Positions 32,283 through 39,958 of a stretch of DNA of 46,328 nt are shown piece by piece (position 1 is the first letter of the stretch; each line of letters starts with the position of its first letter). The DNA is from JANMDN01 sp031376285 (GTDB taxonomy: Bacteria; Actinomycetota; Thermoleophilia; Miltoncostaeales; Miltoncostaeaceae), in the NCBI GenBank assembly GCA_031376285.1, contig JANMDN010000008.1:1-46328 (forward strand), written 5' to 3'. The position numbers were made by a program, and so were the translations under genes. A model generated the notes under the pieces. It made no database searches. It saw only the letters and a program-made list of their open reading frames with translations, and was not told where the DNA came from.

Positions 32283-34680
32283 GGTCGTTCCTGGCGGCTG
32301 ATCCGGCGCTCGCAGCCGACGGCGACTGCCGTCGTTTCTTCGGAACGCCGAAGCCAAGGGCGGAATAGACCGGGAGCCGCTTGGCATGCATCCGGTGGAG
32401 CACAGGAATGCGCGCATCGACGTAGTCGTGGAGTTCAACATGTTGCTTCCCAGGATGGGTGCGCAGAAGACGTCCGACGTACTGCACGACCCGACCTTTG
32501 AACGCGACGGGGAATGCCAAGAAGAGTGTGTCGAGGGCGGGCCAGTCGAAGCCCTCGCCGAGGTAGGAGCCTGTTGCCACGAGCACAATTCCCGTTCCCT
32601 GCGGTCGGGAGGCAATCGCCGCCGCGACGGCGGTCTGGGCCTTCTTGCCGAGCCCTCCGCGCAGGACAAGCGCCTCGTCCCCGAGCGCGGCCAGTTGGGC
32701 GACGATCGCTTCGACGTGGTCGGTGCGCTGAGTGAGCACGAGACACGCCCGGCGGGCCTTCAGCGCGTCGTGGACATCCCCGCAGATCTGTTCGGTACGA
32801 CCGTCGTCGGTGACGAGCGCGCGAAACACGGCCTGGATCGAGTCGTCCTCGACTCCGGTCAACTCGGCTCGGGTCTCGTGGACGATCAATTCGCGACGAA
32901 CCGCGGAGGCGTCGATGACGTCCTTGTTCGTGATCTCAAATCGAACTGGACCGCACTGAAACGCGATGAGGCCTTCAAGGCCGTCTCGGCGGTACGGGGT
33001 GGCGGTGAGGCCGAGCCAGCGGCGAGACGGCGCGTCTCGCACGCACGTTTCGAACGAGACAGCCGGAAGGTGATGACACTCATCGACGACCACCAGGCCG
33101 TACCTCTCGAACAACTCCGCGGGCTTCTCGCGGCGAGAGACGCTTTGGATCATCGCCACGTCGACCACCCCAGTCGGCTTGGTCTTGCCGCCACCGATCA
33201 CCCCGACCTGGGCGATTTCGAGACCAAGGTGCTCAGCGAGTCGGTCACGCCATTGCGCAACGAGCGGCTCGCGGTCGACGAGCACAAGCGTTGGCCGATC
33301 GTGGTGCGCGATCACCGCGCACGCCATCACCGTCTTGCCTGCGCCGGGTGGAGCAACGATCACCCCGCGGTCGTGCAACAGCGCGGCCTGGATGGCGGCG
33401 GTCTGCTCTGGCCGTAGCTTGCCGATGAAGGCGAGTCCCGTGTTGGCTTGATCCGGGCGTGTGTCGGTGACCTCCAGTCGACTCCCCAGCTCGTCCATGA
33501 GCCCGACAACCCGCTCGACGAGTCCACGCGGGAGATGAATCCACTCAAGGTCCTCGTCGTAGCAGCGAATGAAACGCGGCGTGTCCCAGGTCGAGAAGCG
33601 CAGGCGCTGCTTTTCATAGAACGCTGGACTCTGAATCGACGCCAAGTGCTTGAGTGCAGCCACCATCGCTGGGGGAATGCCGGATCGCTCGATCGAGAGC
33701 CTCGCTCCCAGTCGTGCCCGGACGACCTCGGGAGGTGGTGGACCGCCAGCCAGAGCGAGTTCGGCGAACGTCGACGCGGGCCCCGCGTCGACCGGGCGCA
33801 GCGACACGGCGAGCTCAGTCGCAGCGTCCGGGATCAGGCGGGCCACCGAGGAGAGGAACGCCCATTGGTCCGGCCACGGCTCCATCGAAGCCGGGTCCAA
33901 GAACGCGGTTGCCCCGACGCTGAGGCGCTCGCCCTGCAACGGAAGTGCGATCAGGTTTCCGAACGAACCCTTCGGCATGAAGTCCTGCGAAGGAAAGAAC
34001 CGGTCGTAGCTCGACAGGTCCAACTCGACGCGGGCCGCCATGGCCTCTCGCAGAAGCGACGTCCCGAGCGAACGAGCCGTTTTCGCGGGCACGAGACCAT
34101 CGAAGAACACCCACACATGCCCGCCGTTCCCGGACCGCGATCGCTCCAGCACGGCGGGCACCTCCGCTTGGTGGCACGCATCGAGATAGGCAAGCGCGTC
34201 GAGCACCCACGTCCCACCGTCGAAATCACAAGCCAGGAGCGCGCAGGTGTCGTCGGCAAGGAGTGGGTAGATCCCGACGGTGGCATCACCACGAAGGTGG
34301 CGCCTGAGGACGTCGTCGGTGAGGGGTAGGTACTCCTTCTTCGTACGGCTGTTTGACCAACCGCCGCGCACTGCCGGAGACCACCCCGACTTCCCGTTCG
34401 AGGCATGCTCCCAGCGTGTGGCGAACACATCGGAGCGGGCGCCGAACAGTGTCCGCATCAGCGCCGACTTCTCCTCGATGTTGGCGCCCGCGTCGATCGC
34501 CTTGGTGGCGGCGGACTGCGTGAAAAGCGTCGGTGCCCACGCTCGGCGATGCCCACCGTCGTGACGCTTTTCCAGGCCGAGCAGACCACGAAGCCGCGCG
34601 TTCTCAGCGCGCAGGTCTTCGATCTCTGCGAACGCCTCGGCAAGACGTGCCGCGGACTCGCCATCCATGATGGAGATCAT
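32275..34680 (-). CDS. TOTE-type archaeo-eukaryotic primase fused to SF2 helicase
   Basis: Residues about 10-37 form a short leucine-zipper-like coil (AEIEDLRAENARLRGLLGLE). Residues about 65-250 match the TOTE primase domain: FGARSDVFATRWE, LLACDFDGG (catalytic D152/D154), RSRSGNGGHVWVFFDG (G-N-G-G-H188) and LSSYDRFFPSQD (third acidic site), PLQG. Residues 420-760 are an SF2 helicase: Walker A APPGAGKT (443-450), DECH (533-536), LTATPYRRDG and QYVGRLLR. This layout is that of TOTE conflict-system proteins, proposed to act on foreign nucleic acid; the biochemical role is unproven. ATG 34680 is used; ATG 34668 is also possible. Confidence 0.9.
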   Translation of the reverse strand: MISIMDGESAARLAEAFAEIEDLRAENARLRGLLGLEKRHDGGHRRAWAPTLFTQSAATKAIDAGANIEEKSALMRTLFGARSDVFATRWEHASNGKSGWSPAVRGGWSNSRTKKEYLPLTDDVLRRHLRGDATVGIYPLLADDTCALLACDFDGGTWVLDALAYLDACHQAEVPAVLERSRSGNGGHVWVFFDGLVPAKTARSLGTSLLREAMAARVELDLSSYDRFFPSQDFMPKGSFGNLIALPLQGERLSVGATAFLDPASMEPWPDQWAFLSSVARLIPDAATELAVSLRPVDAGPASTFAELALAGGPPPPEVVRARLGARLSIERSGIPPAMVAALKHLASIQSPAFYEKQRLRFSTWDTPRFIRCYDEDLEWIHLPRGLVERVVGLMDELGSRLEVTDTRPDQANTGLAFIGKLRPEQTAAIQAALLHDRGVIVAPPGAGKTVMACAVIAHHDRPTLVLVDREPLVAQWRDRLAEHLGLEIAQVGVIGGGKTKPTGVVDVAMIQSVSRREKPAELFERYGLVVVDECHHLPAVSFETCVRDAPSRRWLGLTATPYRRDGLEGLIAFQCGPVRFEITNKDVIDASAVRRELIVHETRAELTGVEDDSIQAVFRALVTDDGRTEQICGDVHDALKARRACLVLTQRTDHVEAIVAQLAALGDEALVLRGGLGKKAQTAVAAAIASRPQGTGIVLVATGSYLGEGFDWPALDTLFLAFPVAFKGRVVQYVGRLLRTHPGKQHVELHDYVDARIPVLHRMHAKRLPVYSALGFGVPKKRRQSPSAASAGSAARNDRG

Positions 34681-34888
34681 CTCAGCTCGCTCCGCCTACG
34701 GGCGAACCGGCCTCCCGCCAAAAATGTCGGGCGGGACTACTGACCTTCGGCGGCGGGGCGTCCGCCGCGAGTCTCGGGAATCCCAAGTCCCGGCGGAGGC
34801 GGGGGTGGCGGCGGCGGAGCCGTCGGCTGAGGCGCGTTGATGATGACTGCGCTCGGGAAGTTAGGATACGCCTGCAGGATGCGAGCCC

Positions 34889-34918
34889 CACTGGATTGCT
34901 TCCACGAGCAATCCAGTG
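34889..34918. terminator. 12-bp perfect hairpin between convergent-spaced genes
   Basis: CACTGGATTGCT (34889-34900) and AGCAATCCAGTG (34907-34918) pair fully across TCCACG. It begins 3 nt past the stop of the 251-aa membrane gene on the minus strand. No T-run follows, so it is a hairpin-type end or mRNA stabiliser rather than a classical terminator. The 240 nt before the TOTE gene hold no other supported gene. Confidence 0.55.
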
Positions 34919-34920
34919 AG

Positions 34921-35676
34921 CTACGGGGAGAGGATCGCCGAGACATCCTCGTAGAGGCCAAGCGCGGCGGCGGCGATCCAAACGGTCAGGAGAATCGGGA
35001 TGAGGACCCGCGCGATCCGGAGCGCGACGACAACGCGCGCCGGTGAGCGCCGAGCGGCGAGCACGACGAGTCCGAGGAGCCCCGCGAACGGGACGGCCAG
35101 GGTCGTCGCGAGTGCCGTTACCACAAGCCTCGCCGACCACCACGTCGACCTCGACCACGGCGGGACACGCAACCAGCGCTCGATGAGGAAGCCACTCGCG
35201 GCCGCGCCAAGCGCGGGGATCGCGATGAAAAGGGCGATGGCGAGTGCTTGGGGCTTCAAGAGTTGGAAATCGACCCCGTCACTGTGGACGAGCGCCTCTC
35301 CCCCGATCGCCGCGCCGGCGAGCGTCCAAATTGGGACGCGAATCCGTTCCGGCAGCCCGGTGCGCAGGGCAAGGTAGAGGAGGCCACCAATCCCGCCAAG
35401 GCCCGTCGTGGCGACGAGGAGGCCGGCTGAGTCGCCGAATGTGAACTGTCCGATGACGAAACCATCGTCTGAGATGACGCCACGGGCGGGTTCCCCGGTG
35501 CTCACGCGGAGAAGGAACATCGCAAGGCGCCCGCCGACACCGCCGATCAGCAGGCCAGCGGCCCCACCCGCGGCGAGCGCGACGATGAACCACCACGCGA
35601 CCGTCTTCGGGTCGCTGCGCACCGACGCGGACCCGTCGTCGGACAGCGGCGGTTCGCTGGCGCTCGTCTCGAACAT
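34921..35676 (-). CDS. Multi-pass membrane protein (251 aa), unknown function
   Basis: From ATG 35676 (MFETSASEPPLSDDGSASVR) a 30-residue cytoplasmic leader is followed by about six hydrophobic segments, e.g. AWWFIVALAAGGAAGLLIGG, GLGGIGGLLYLALRTGLPE, ALAIALFIAIPALGAAASGF and VLIPILLTVWIAAAALGLYE. No known transporter motif is seen. The frame extends upstream to 36063 but that part overlaps the divergent padR gene and is out of character. It is divergent from the PadR pair with a 12-bp palindrome in between, so it may be under PadR control. Confidence 0.82.
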   Translation of the reverse strand: MFETSASEPPLSDDGSASVRSDPKTVAWWFIVALAAGGAAGLLIGGVGGRLAMFLLRVSTGEPARGVISDDGFVIGQFTFGDSAGLLVATTGLGGIGGLLYLALRTGLPERIRVPIWTLAGAAIGGEALVHSDGVDFQLLKPQALAIALFIAIPALGAAASGFLIERWLRVPPWSRSTWWSARLVVTALATTLAVPFAGLLGLVVLAARRSPARVVVALRIARVLIPILLTVWIAAAALGLYEDVSAILSP

Positions 35677-35682
35677 GAATAG

Positions 35683-35694
35683 GAAGATATCTTC
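35683..35694. promoter_or_regulatory. Palindrome GAAGATATCTTC between divergent genes
   Basis: The perfect 12-bp palindrome lies 7 nt from the start of the membrane gene and 22 nt from the padR-like ATG. PadR repressors often bind AT-rich palindromes at their own promoter, so this is a candidate operator for both directions. Confidence 0.5.
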
Positions 35695-35715
35695 TTCGCA
35701 CTCCCGCGTGCAAGA

Positions 35716-36084
35716 ATGGCCTGGATGCGACGTCGTCTTGGTGCACTCGTTCCCCTGGAGATCTCCATCCTTTCGGCTGCGGCCGAGCGATCTGTGGCCG
35801 GGGACGGGCCCGTCCACGGGTTCGAGCTCGCGCGGCACATCGCCGAGGCAGATCGCGCCCGTGCCCTCGTCGCCCACGGCACGCTGTATAAGGCGCTCGG
35901 ACGCCTCGTGGACGCGGGGCTTCTCACGTCCGAGTGGGAGGATCCGGCGATTGCTTTGGACGTTGGTCGCCCCCGGCGTCGGTTCTACGAGATCACCGAC
36001 GCCGGTTCGCGCGCGCTTGCGGCGGCCCAGCCGGCGCCGCGTCAAACTCGCGCCCGCTCCCACCTTCAGGGCGGGATCGCATGA
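35716..36084 (+). CDS. PadR family transcriptional regulator
   Basis: The 122-residue product has the PadR winged helix: ALVPLEISILSAAAERSVAG, HGFELARHIAEADRARALV, HGTLYKALGRLVDAGLLTSE and WEDPAIALDVGRPRRRFYEI, the last being the wing with the conserved RRRxYxIT motif. It lacks a large C-terminal dimer domain, typical for PadR subfamily 2. Starts at ATG 35716 or 35725 are both possible. The stop overlaps the ATG of the following membrane gene by 4 nt, a standard layout in which PadR represses its membrane partner in response to a signal. Confidence 0.92.
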   Translation: MAWMRRRLGALVPLEISILSAAAERSVAGDGPVHGFELARHIAEADRARALVAHGTLYKALGRLVDAGLLTSEWEDPAIALDVGRPRRRFYEITDAGSRALAAAQPAPRQTRARSHLQGGIA

Positions 36085-36680
36085 GGGTCGGGGAACGCGT
36101 CACCCTCGCATGGGTTCGCCGGTACACGCGCGGCCTCCCTGCCCAGTGGCGCGAGGAGCGCCGCGCTGAACTCGAAAGCGACCTTTGGGAGCAGGTCAGC
36201 GACGCCCAGGCGCGCGGACAGCGACTTGGCGTCACCCAGGCGATCCTGCTTTCGCGCTGCGCCCGCGGCGCCGTGGCGGACCTTTCCTGGAGGCGTCGCG
36301 CACGTCCGGGCCGAGCACCCGGCATTGCTTGGCGATTGGCGTCCCGGACGATGTTCGTTCTCTGCGCGGTGTTCCTTGTCGTCGTTGATGTCGCCGGCTC
36401 GCTCCCGCTGATCGGCGTATCGAACGGCAGCGAGGATTGGAGCCCCGGCGGTGCAATGCAGTTCGCCCGCGTTTGCGCCACGCTCCTCGTCTCGCTCGTC
36501 GGGGGGCTTCTCGTGATGGGTCGTCACGCCCGGACGGGCGCTGCACTCGCGTCGATCGGGGCGGTTGGCACGGCGACCTACATGTATTGGGCGTGGCCCT
36601 TCCTTGGTCCGGCCGCGCTCGTCGTCACCGTTGGGGCCGTTCGGGTTGCGCGCAGGCGTCCGGTCGCCGTCCCTCACTGA
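36081..36680 (+). CDS. Membrane protein partner of the PadR regulator
   Basis: Overlapping the padR stop by 4 nt, ATG 36081 gives a 199-residue protein. The N-terminus (ERVTLAWVRRYTRGLPAQWR, EERRAELESDLWEQ) is the cytoplasmic helical part often seen in PadR-associated proteins. Four hydrophobic segments follow (e.g. TMFVLCAVFLVVVDVAGSLP, ATLLVSLVGGLLVMG). It probably senses or responds to membrane or drug stress, but the exact role is unknown. The longer in-frame start at 35934 lies inside padR. Confidence 0.85.
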   Translation: MRVGERVTLAWVRRYTRGLPAQWREERRAELESDLWEQVSDAQARGQRLGVTQAILLSRCARGAVADLSWRRRARPGRAPGIAWRLASRTMFVLCAVFLVVVDVAGSLPLIGVSNGSEDWSPGGAMQFARVCATLLVSLVGGLLVMGRHARTGAALASIGAVGTATYMYWAWPFLGPAALVVTVGAVRVARRRPVAVPH

Positions 36681-36696
36681 CCCTTCGGCGACGAGG

Positions 36697-37896
36697 TCAG
36701 CCGACGCCTTGTGCAAGCCGCGCTGCGGCTGGATCATGGCGCAGTCGATACATCGCGAGTGCTCCGAGGGCGGGACCCACCGCGAGGACCGGAAATGCCC
36801 ACCGCCAACCCGACGATTCGCCAATCGCTCCCACGAGACGGATCGAGCCCACCGTAAGCAGGAAACCGATTGCGGTCTGGACGGTGAGGGCCGTGCCGAC
36901 GTACCGAGGGTCGGCCAGCTCGGTGACGGCTGCGGAGAACTGGGCCGAGTCGGCCACGACCGCAAACGACCAGATCAGAGCGAGCGCCACGACCACCGCA
37001 GGGTGCGCACCGAAGACGGCCGGAGCCGCGAGGCAGCAAACCCCACTCACGGCCATCGCGGCGATTGTCGTGGAGGTGCGGCCGACGCGATCGGCCAGAA
37101 GCCCGGCTACCAGGCAACCGCTCGCGCCGGCAAGCCCGATTGCCACAAACGCAAGGAGGGCCGCGCCGCGGGCGCTATCGAGGGTCGCGGCGAGGTAGAC
37201 GGGCAGCCACGTCCATACGGCGTAGATCTCCCACATGTGCCCGAAGTAGCCGAGGTTTGCGAGTCGCAGCGGCCGCTCACGGAATGAACGGACGGCGTAG
37301 CCGACGTCAAGCGGCGGGCTGGGACGGGCGTGCGGGCCGGGTCGAATCGCGAGCGCAAACGCGCCCCCGGCGAGCGCAAGGGCGCTGGACGCCACCAGGA
37401 CGCCCTGCCAAGGGAGGTCGCCGACCCCGTTGATGAGGTGCGGGGTTCCGGAGCCGAGCGTCAGCGCACCCACGACAACGCCGATTGCGAGACCCCGACC
37501 GCGCCGGAACCACGACGCGGCTAACTTCATCCCGGTTGGATAGATCCCGGCGAGGAAGACCCCCGTTAGGAAACGCAGCGGTACCGCGGTCGATAGGCCC
37601 TCCGCAAGAAGCGCGACGGCGCCGTTTGTCGCCGCTCCCCCAAGCGCGCAGGTGCCGATGAGCACCCGTGGGCTCACGCGGTCGGCCAGGTTGAGGGACG
37701 CCGAGAGCAGGGCGCCGGCCACAAACCCCAGTTGCACCGCTCCCGTCAGCCAGGATCCGGACCCGCCGGTGATGCTCCAGTCCTCGACGAGCGCGGGCAC
37801 CACCGCCGACGCGCTGAACCAGAGGCTCATCGTGAGCACCTGGACCAGCGCGATCAGAACCAGTGCCCGCCAGCGTCCCTGTTCGGAGGGGTTCAG
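36697..37896 (-). CDS. MFS transporter, start codon uncertain
   Basis: Twelve hydrophobic segments with MFS motifs: LWFSASAVVPAL in TM1, SLNLADRVSPRVLIG as motif A, and GLLADRVGRTSTTIAAMA as the second motif A. Substrate is unknown. The only ATG in frame (38025) lies deep inside the upstream gene. Between that gene's stop and TM1 there is no ATG, GTG or TTG, so CTG 37896 (LNPSEQGRWRALVLIA) is used here as a tentative start. It is the last gene of the DUF1326-DUF2182-MFS unit. A convergent PadR partner gene ends 17 nt away. Confidence 0.85.
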   Translation of the reverse strand: MNPSEQGRWRALVLIALVQVLTMSLWFSASAVVPALVEDWSITGGSGSWLTGAVQLGFVAGALLSASLNLADRVSPRVLIGTCALGGAATNGAVALLAEGLSTAVPLRFLTGVFLAGIYPTGMKLAASWFRRGRGLAIGVVVGALTLGSGTPHLINGVGDLPWQGVLVASSALALAGGAFALAIRPGPHARPSPPLDVGYAVRSFRERPLRLANLGYFGHMWEIYAVWTWLPVYLAATLDSARGAALLAFVAIGLAGASGCLVAGLLADRVGRTSTTIAAMAVSGVCCLAAPAVFGAHPAVVVALALIWSFAVVADSAQFSAAVTELADPRYVGTALTVQTAIGFLLTVGSIRLVGAIGESSGWRWAFPVLAVGPALGALAMYRLRHDPAAARLAQGVG

Positions 37897-37900
37897 GCCC

Positions 37901-38740
37901 TCAGTGTTGATGCGTTTGCGCTCCCGCGCTCCCGCCGAGGATTTCGGGAAGCCAGGGGGGGTGGACCAAGGACAGGACCCCCAACGCCAGGAGCAGGACG
38001 CCAGCAACCGGCACCGCACGGGCACCGTGGCGTCCAGTCTTCTCGTAGACCATCAGGGCGGTGAGCGCGGTCATCCACCAAAGGTTGCCGGTTCCGGCCG
38101 CGAACATCACCAGCATCAGCGCCCAGCAGCACCCGAGGCAGAACAGCCCATGCCCGCGCCCCAAACGAAACGCCCCGTCGAGGCCGCGGGCATAGTGGCG
38201 GGCGAGATAGAGCGACGGCGCACGACACTTCGAAAGGCAGCGGTCCTTCAGCGCGGAGAACTGGAATGCGCCCGCGAAGGCAAGGACGCCGCCCGTGATC
38301 AGCCAGGGACGTTGCTCAAGCCATGGAGTTCCGTCCACGAAGCGGTGAAGCGCGACATCGCCGGTAAACGCCAGGGCTCCGAAGGTGCTCCACACGAGGA
38401 CGTAACCCCCGAGAAACGCGGTCATCAGCGCGCGGGGTCCTGGACCCGCATACGCCGCGGACCCTGATACCGCTTCCTCGTACTGACGCACGGCAATGCC
38501 GCGGAAAATGCGAATCATCGGCAGGCTCGACGGCAGCATCATCGCGACGATCATCGCCTGCCAGGCGATCAGGAAGAGAAAGAGCGTGAACCCCAGCGAG
38601 CGGCTCCCCTCAAGTAGGGCGTCATGGTGCAGACCCCCCGCCCAGCCGCCCACCTCGGCGAGCATCGCCAGAAGCCAGGCGAAGGCGATTGCCATTGGAA
38701 TGACAAGCGGCAACCTGCGCTGGGCGGGGGCGGTGGTCAT
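37901..38740 (-). CDS. DUF2182 metal-binding-type membrane protein
   Basis: The 279-residue protein has several membrane segments and the DUF2182 blocks: IVAMMLPSSLPMIRIFR, GAFQFSALKDRCLSKCRAP with paired cysteines, and GLFCLGCCWALMLVMFAAGT. These may bind a metal. The function is not established. The ATG shares one base with the upstream DUF1326 stop (TGATG), and the MFS gene follows directly. DUF1326 and DUF2182 are regularly neighbours, so they likely form one system. Confidence 0.92.
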   Translation of the reverse strand: MTTAPAQRRLPLVIPMAIAFAWLLAMLAEVGGWAGGLHHDALLEGSRSLGFTLFLFLIAWQAMIVAMMLPSSLPMIRIFRGIAVRQYEEAVSGSAAYAGPGPRALMTAFLGGYVLVWSTFGALAFTGDVALHRFVDGTPWLEQRPWLITGGVLAFAGAFQFSALKDRCLSKCRAPSLYLARHYARGLDGAFRLGRGHGLFCLGCCWALMLVMFAAGTGNLWWMTALTALMVYEKTGRHGARAVPVAGVLLLALGVLSLVHPPWLPEILGGSAGAQTHQH

Positions 38741-39384
38741 CAGGCCGCGCGGTGAACCATCGTGTAGTCCGCCTGAATCGCGTTGCTTGACGCGAGGGAG
38801 AACTCCATGCCGTACTGCGGCAACGAGACCTTCACGTAGTCGGTCTTGCCGACGTAGGCCGGGGACCCCGGCACCGTCGAGAAGATCGAGTCGCGGAGGG
38901 TCGTCTTGGTCCCGTCCGGTCCGAGGTAGGGCTTCATCTGTGCGGACACCACCTCCCCCACAGTGAGGACTCCGGTTCCGCCTCGGATCTCGTGGCTGAT
39001 GGGTGCCCGCTCGACGGACACGACCTCACCCACGAGGCCAGCGATGTCGGCGAGCGGTCCGCCGAGCTTCCCGCCGTACGCATCCAAAATGGCCTGCATC
39101 TGCTCGTCGGTGGCTCGCTCGTCGATGAAAATCGCGATCCGCCAGCTGTTGGCGATCAGCACGTTGCCAGGGATCGCGCAGACGTTCACCATAGAGAGCC
39201 CGCTCACGTCGATGCCACTGATCGTGCCGCTGTCGAACTTGTAGGCGACGACGGCGTCGCACTTGCCGCCGTCTGGGTCCTCGCCAATCCAGCAAGGGCA
39301 CAGGACCCCGCAGGAGCATGCCTCGAGAAGCGTTCCCTGAAGGTAGTAGACGGCGTCGGCTGGAGCTTTGGTTGCCGTTGTCAT
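38740..39384 (-). CDS. DUF1326 family protein
   Basis: The 214-residue protein begins with the DUF1326 cysteine cluster LLEACSCGVLCPCWIG, then GKCDAVVAYKFDSGTISGID, and later SMVNVCAIPGNVLIANSWRI and IFIDERATDEQMQAILDAYG. The cysteines suggest metal binding. Function is unknown; family members occur beside DUF2182 membrane proteins, as here (start/stop overlap). A weak GGAGG precedes the ATG (39395-39400 region). It is the first gene of the three-gene unit. Confidence 0.92.
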   Translation of the reverse strand: MTTATKAPADAVYYLQGTLLEACSCGVLCPCWIGEDPDGGKCDAVVAYKFDSGTISGIDVSGLSMVNVCAIPGNVLIANSWRIAIFIDERATDEQMQAILDAYGGKLGGPLADIAGLVGEVVSVERAPISHEIRGGTGVLTVGEVVSAQMKPYLGPDGTKTTLRDSIFSTVPGSPAYVGKTDYVKVSLPQYGMEFSLASSNAIQADYTMVHRAA

Positions 39385-39462
39385 TGGTGTGTGCCTCCTC
39401 GTGATGGGAATCGATGATTACGAACCTCAGCCGGCAGCCGAGCCCTGCTGATGAACGAGCCG

Positions 39463-39801
39463 TCAGACTGCCCCGGCAAGGGCTTCGGCGAACACCTTGA
39501 CCACGGGCTGCGTCTCACGCGTGATGTCCTCGTATACGGCGAAGTCACTCGAGGCGATGTCAGTCAGGTGGGGTGAACTCATGACCGACTTGAGCAGATC
39601 CGACGCGAGGTAGCGCTCCATCGCCGGCCGGTCCTCCCAGAGGTAGACACCCCCGTAGGTGTTCGTCTCGGGACGCGCGAGCCACACCTTCGCAAGCAGT
39701 CCCGGGAGGCTGCCGTAGGCTGGCGCGAGCTCGGCACCGAGGGCGCGGTAGCCCTCCTCGCTAAGGTCGCTCAGGCTGAAGTTGACGATCTGAACGTGCA
39801 T
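39463..39801 (-). CDS. YdhR-like dimeric ferredoxin-fold protein
   Basis: At 112 residues it fits the YdhR putative monooxygenase family: MHVQIVNFSLSDLSEEGYRA, GSLPGLLAKVWLARPETNTY, GGVYLWEDRPAMERYLASDL. The fold is a dimeric alpha-beta barrel, but no cofactor or substrate is known. GGGAG lies 7 nt before the ATG. It stands alone between the DUF1326 gene and the LuxR regulator, both on the same strand. Confidence 0.88.
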   Translation of the reverse strand: MHVQIVNFSLSDLSEEGYRALGAELAPAYGSLPGLLAKVWLARPETNTYGGVYLWEDRPAMERYLASDLLKSVMSSPHLTDIASSDFAVYEDITRETQPVVKVFAEALAGAV

Positions 39802-39958
39802 GGTGAACTCCCTTCGAACTCAGATGCGACGACTGATGCGCCGTCCGTTGCTGAGGACGCTAGGCACCGGGAGGCGGCGCGGGTATCGGGCATTCACCCC
39901 ATTTTTGGGGCCCGATGGCTGTACATCAGCGCTCGCCGAGGCGAGCAAGACGGCCCTT

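Noticed and set aside
34737..34961. Proline-rich 74-codon minus frame.
   Set aside because: Crosses the perfect hairpin and the end of the membrane gene, and has a nine-proline run from a GC-repeat; no ribosome-binding site.
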